64,000 nucleotides of DNA from an uncultured Acidimicrobiales bacterium (GTDB lineage Bacteria; Actinomycetota; Acidimicrobiia; Acidimicrobiales; CATQHL01), in the NCBI GenBank assembly GCA_958295925.1, contig OY282384.1, positions 375,572 to 439,571 on the forward strand, read 5' to 3'. Shown here one piece after another: positions 63,621 to 64,000 of the stretch (position 1 is the first letter of the stretch; every line of letters begins with the position of its first letter). The position numbers and the translations under genes are program-made. A model generated the notes under the pieces. The model had not been told where the DNA came from, made no database searches, and saw only the letters and a list, made by a program, of their open reading frames with translations.

Positions 63621-64000
63621 ATGCCCAAACGCTGGCAACCCAAGCCCAAGGACCCCAAGGCCAGAGAGGCCCAGGAAATCCACGCGACTGTATTGACCGA
63701 CCGCGTCGTGCGGGAATTGGAGCCCAGGAACTTCAAGTTCATGGCCATTTCCGACGACGGGAAGCGGCTCTACCCCATGGGCGAGAACGACGACTGCTGG
63801 CTGGAACGCCGGGACGCCGAAAGCGCCCTCCGGGCCGACGACGCCCAGGGCATCTTCGTCAAGCACGGCGACAGCTTTACGATACATAGATTACTCAACC
63901 GCGGGAAGGACAACTTCGGCTTCGACGCCTGGCGCCGGATCAACCACGAAGTTGAGAACGCACTGAACGAAGCCAAGGACGCCTTGGGCATCGACGACGA
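63621..64000 (+). CDS. Hypothetical protein, 3' end outside the window
   Basis: At least 126 residues, open to the window edge. MPKRWQPKPKDPKAREAQEI, then VLTDRVVRELEPRNFKFMAI, LYPMGENDDCWLERRDAESA and RLLNRGKDNFGFDAWRRINH. Acidic/basic mix, probably alpha/beta, no motif known. AGGAGGT lies 13 bases before this ATG; another ATG at 63608 sits too close to the ribosome site and opens a poor frame. Incomplete. Confidence 0.65.
   Translation, partial: MPKRWQPKPKDPKAREAQEIHATVLTDRVVRELEPRNFKFMAISDDGKRLYPMGENDDCWLERRDAESALRADDAQGIFVKHGDSFTIHRLLNRGKDNFGFDAWRRINHEVENALNEAKDALGIDD

Noticed and set aside
1-64000. Borg-like archaeal element
   Set aside because: Tandem repeats are similar in spirit, but the GC-rich composition, bacterial ribosome sites, sigma70-type promoters, LigA and tRNAs with encoded CCA point to bacteria.

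Overview
The window reads as accessory DNA of a GC-rich bacterium. Shine-Dalgarno sequences of the AAGGAGG type precede most genes, TAA, TAG and TGA are all used as stops, and the four tRNA genes encode their own CCA. Nearly every gene lies on the + strand. The exceptions are a four-gene pilin block (18.8-21.7 kb) and two lone transporter genes (22.4 and 48.6 kb). Most products are small and unfamiliar, tandem paralogues are common, and there are no ribosomal or central-metabolism genes. Several genes belong to a self-contained replication and repair kit: a VapE-type primase/helicase, NAD-dependent ligase, dUTPase/Dcd-family enzyme, Cas4-like nuclease, AlkB and two DNA methyltransferases. A large plasmid, integrative element or very large phage is the most economical reading. 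The VirB2/TrbC-like pilins favour a conjugative element, but no relaxase, VirB4 or capsid gene is visible. I cannot name the host.

Layout. 0-3.6 kb: small hypotheticals, a DUF488 protein, a pair of paralogues with a PERCP motif, and zinc-ribbon and membrane proteins. 3.6-9.1 kb: a complete Hen1-Pnkp RNA-repair pair behind a repeat-rich leader. 9.2-18.7 kb: dUTPase-like enzyme, tRNA-Ser, hypotheticals, a membrane-anchored CAP-domain protein and LigA. 18.8-21.7 kb (minus): four pilin paralogues with the same N-terminal half and two hypervariable C-terminal segments. 21.8-30.0 kb: mostly orphans, with recognisable DMT transporter, DUF6283, HicB-like and nucleoside 2-deoxyribosyltransferase-like genes. 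30.0-35.4 kb: nine consecutive paralogous single-pass membrane proteins carrying a C-x25-31-C signature, the last one interrupted by an amber codon. 35.4-46.5 kb: Cas4-like nuclease, 13-bp iteron-like repeats, a structured-RNA candidate, small zinc-knuckle proteins, a degenerate RNase H, a 1188-residue orphan, three small membrane paralogues and a methyltransferase. 46.9-57.1 kb: membrane-anchored trypsin-like protease, ion transporter, ParB-methyltransferase fusion, tRNA-Ala, stand-alone AAA ATPase, CoiA-like protein and an ncRNA candidate. 57.1-64 kb: second ncRNA candidate, VapE primase, an 830-bp gene-poor hairpin-rich stretch, AlkB, and two Panacea-domain genes, one with an in-frame amber codon and flanked by two tRNA-Gln genes.

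How the parts may work together. Hen1 and Pnkp mend and then 2'-O-methylate broken RNA. Together with element-encoded tRNA-Ser, tRNA-Ala and two tRNA-Gln they look like insurance against tRNA-cleaving host toxins. LigA, VapE, the dUTPase-like enzyme, the nuclease, AlkB and the methyltransferases would support replication and protection of the element's DNA. The pilins, the nine two-cysteine membrane proteins, the CAP protein and the membrane protease point to heavy investment in the cell envelope. A second theme is short perfect tandem repeats, very often with a 12-bp unit inside reading frames, at many places in the window.
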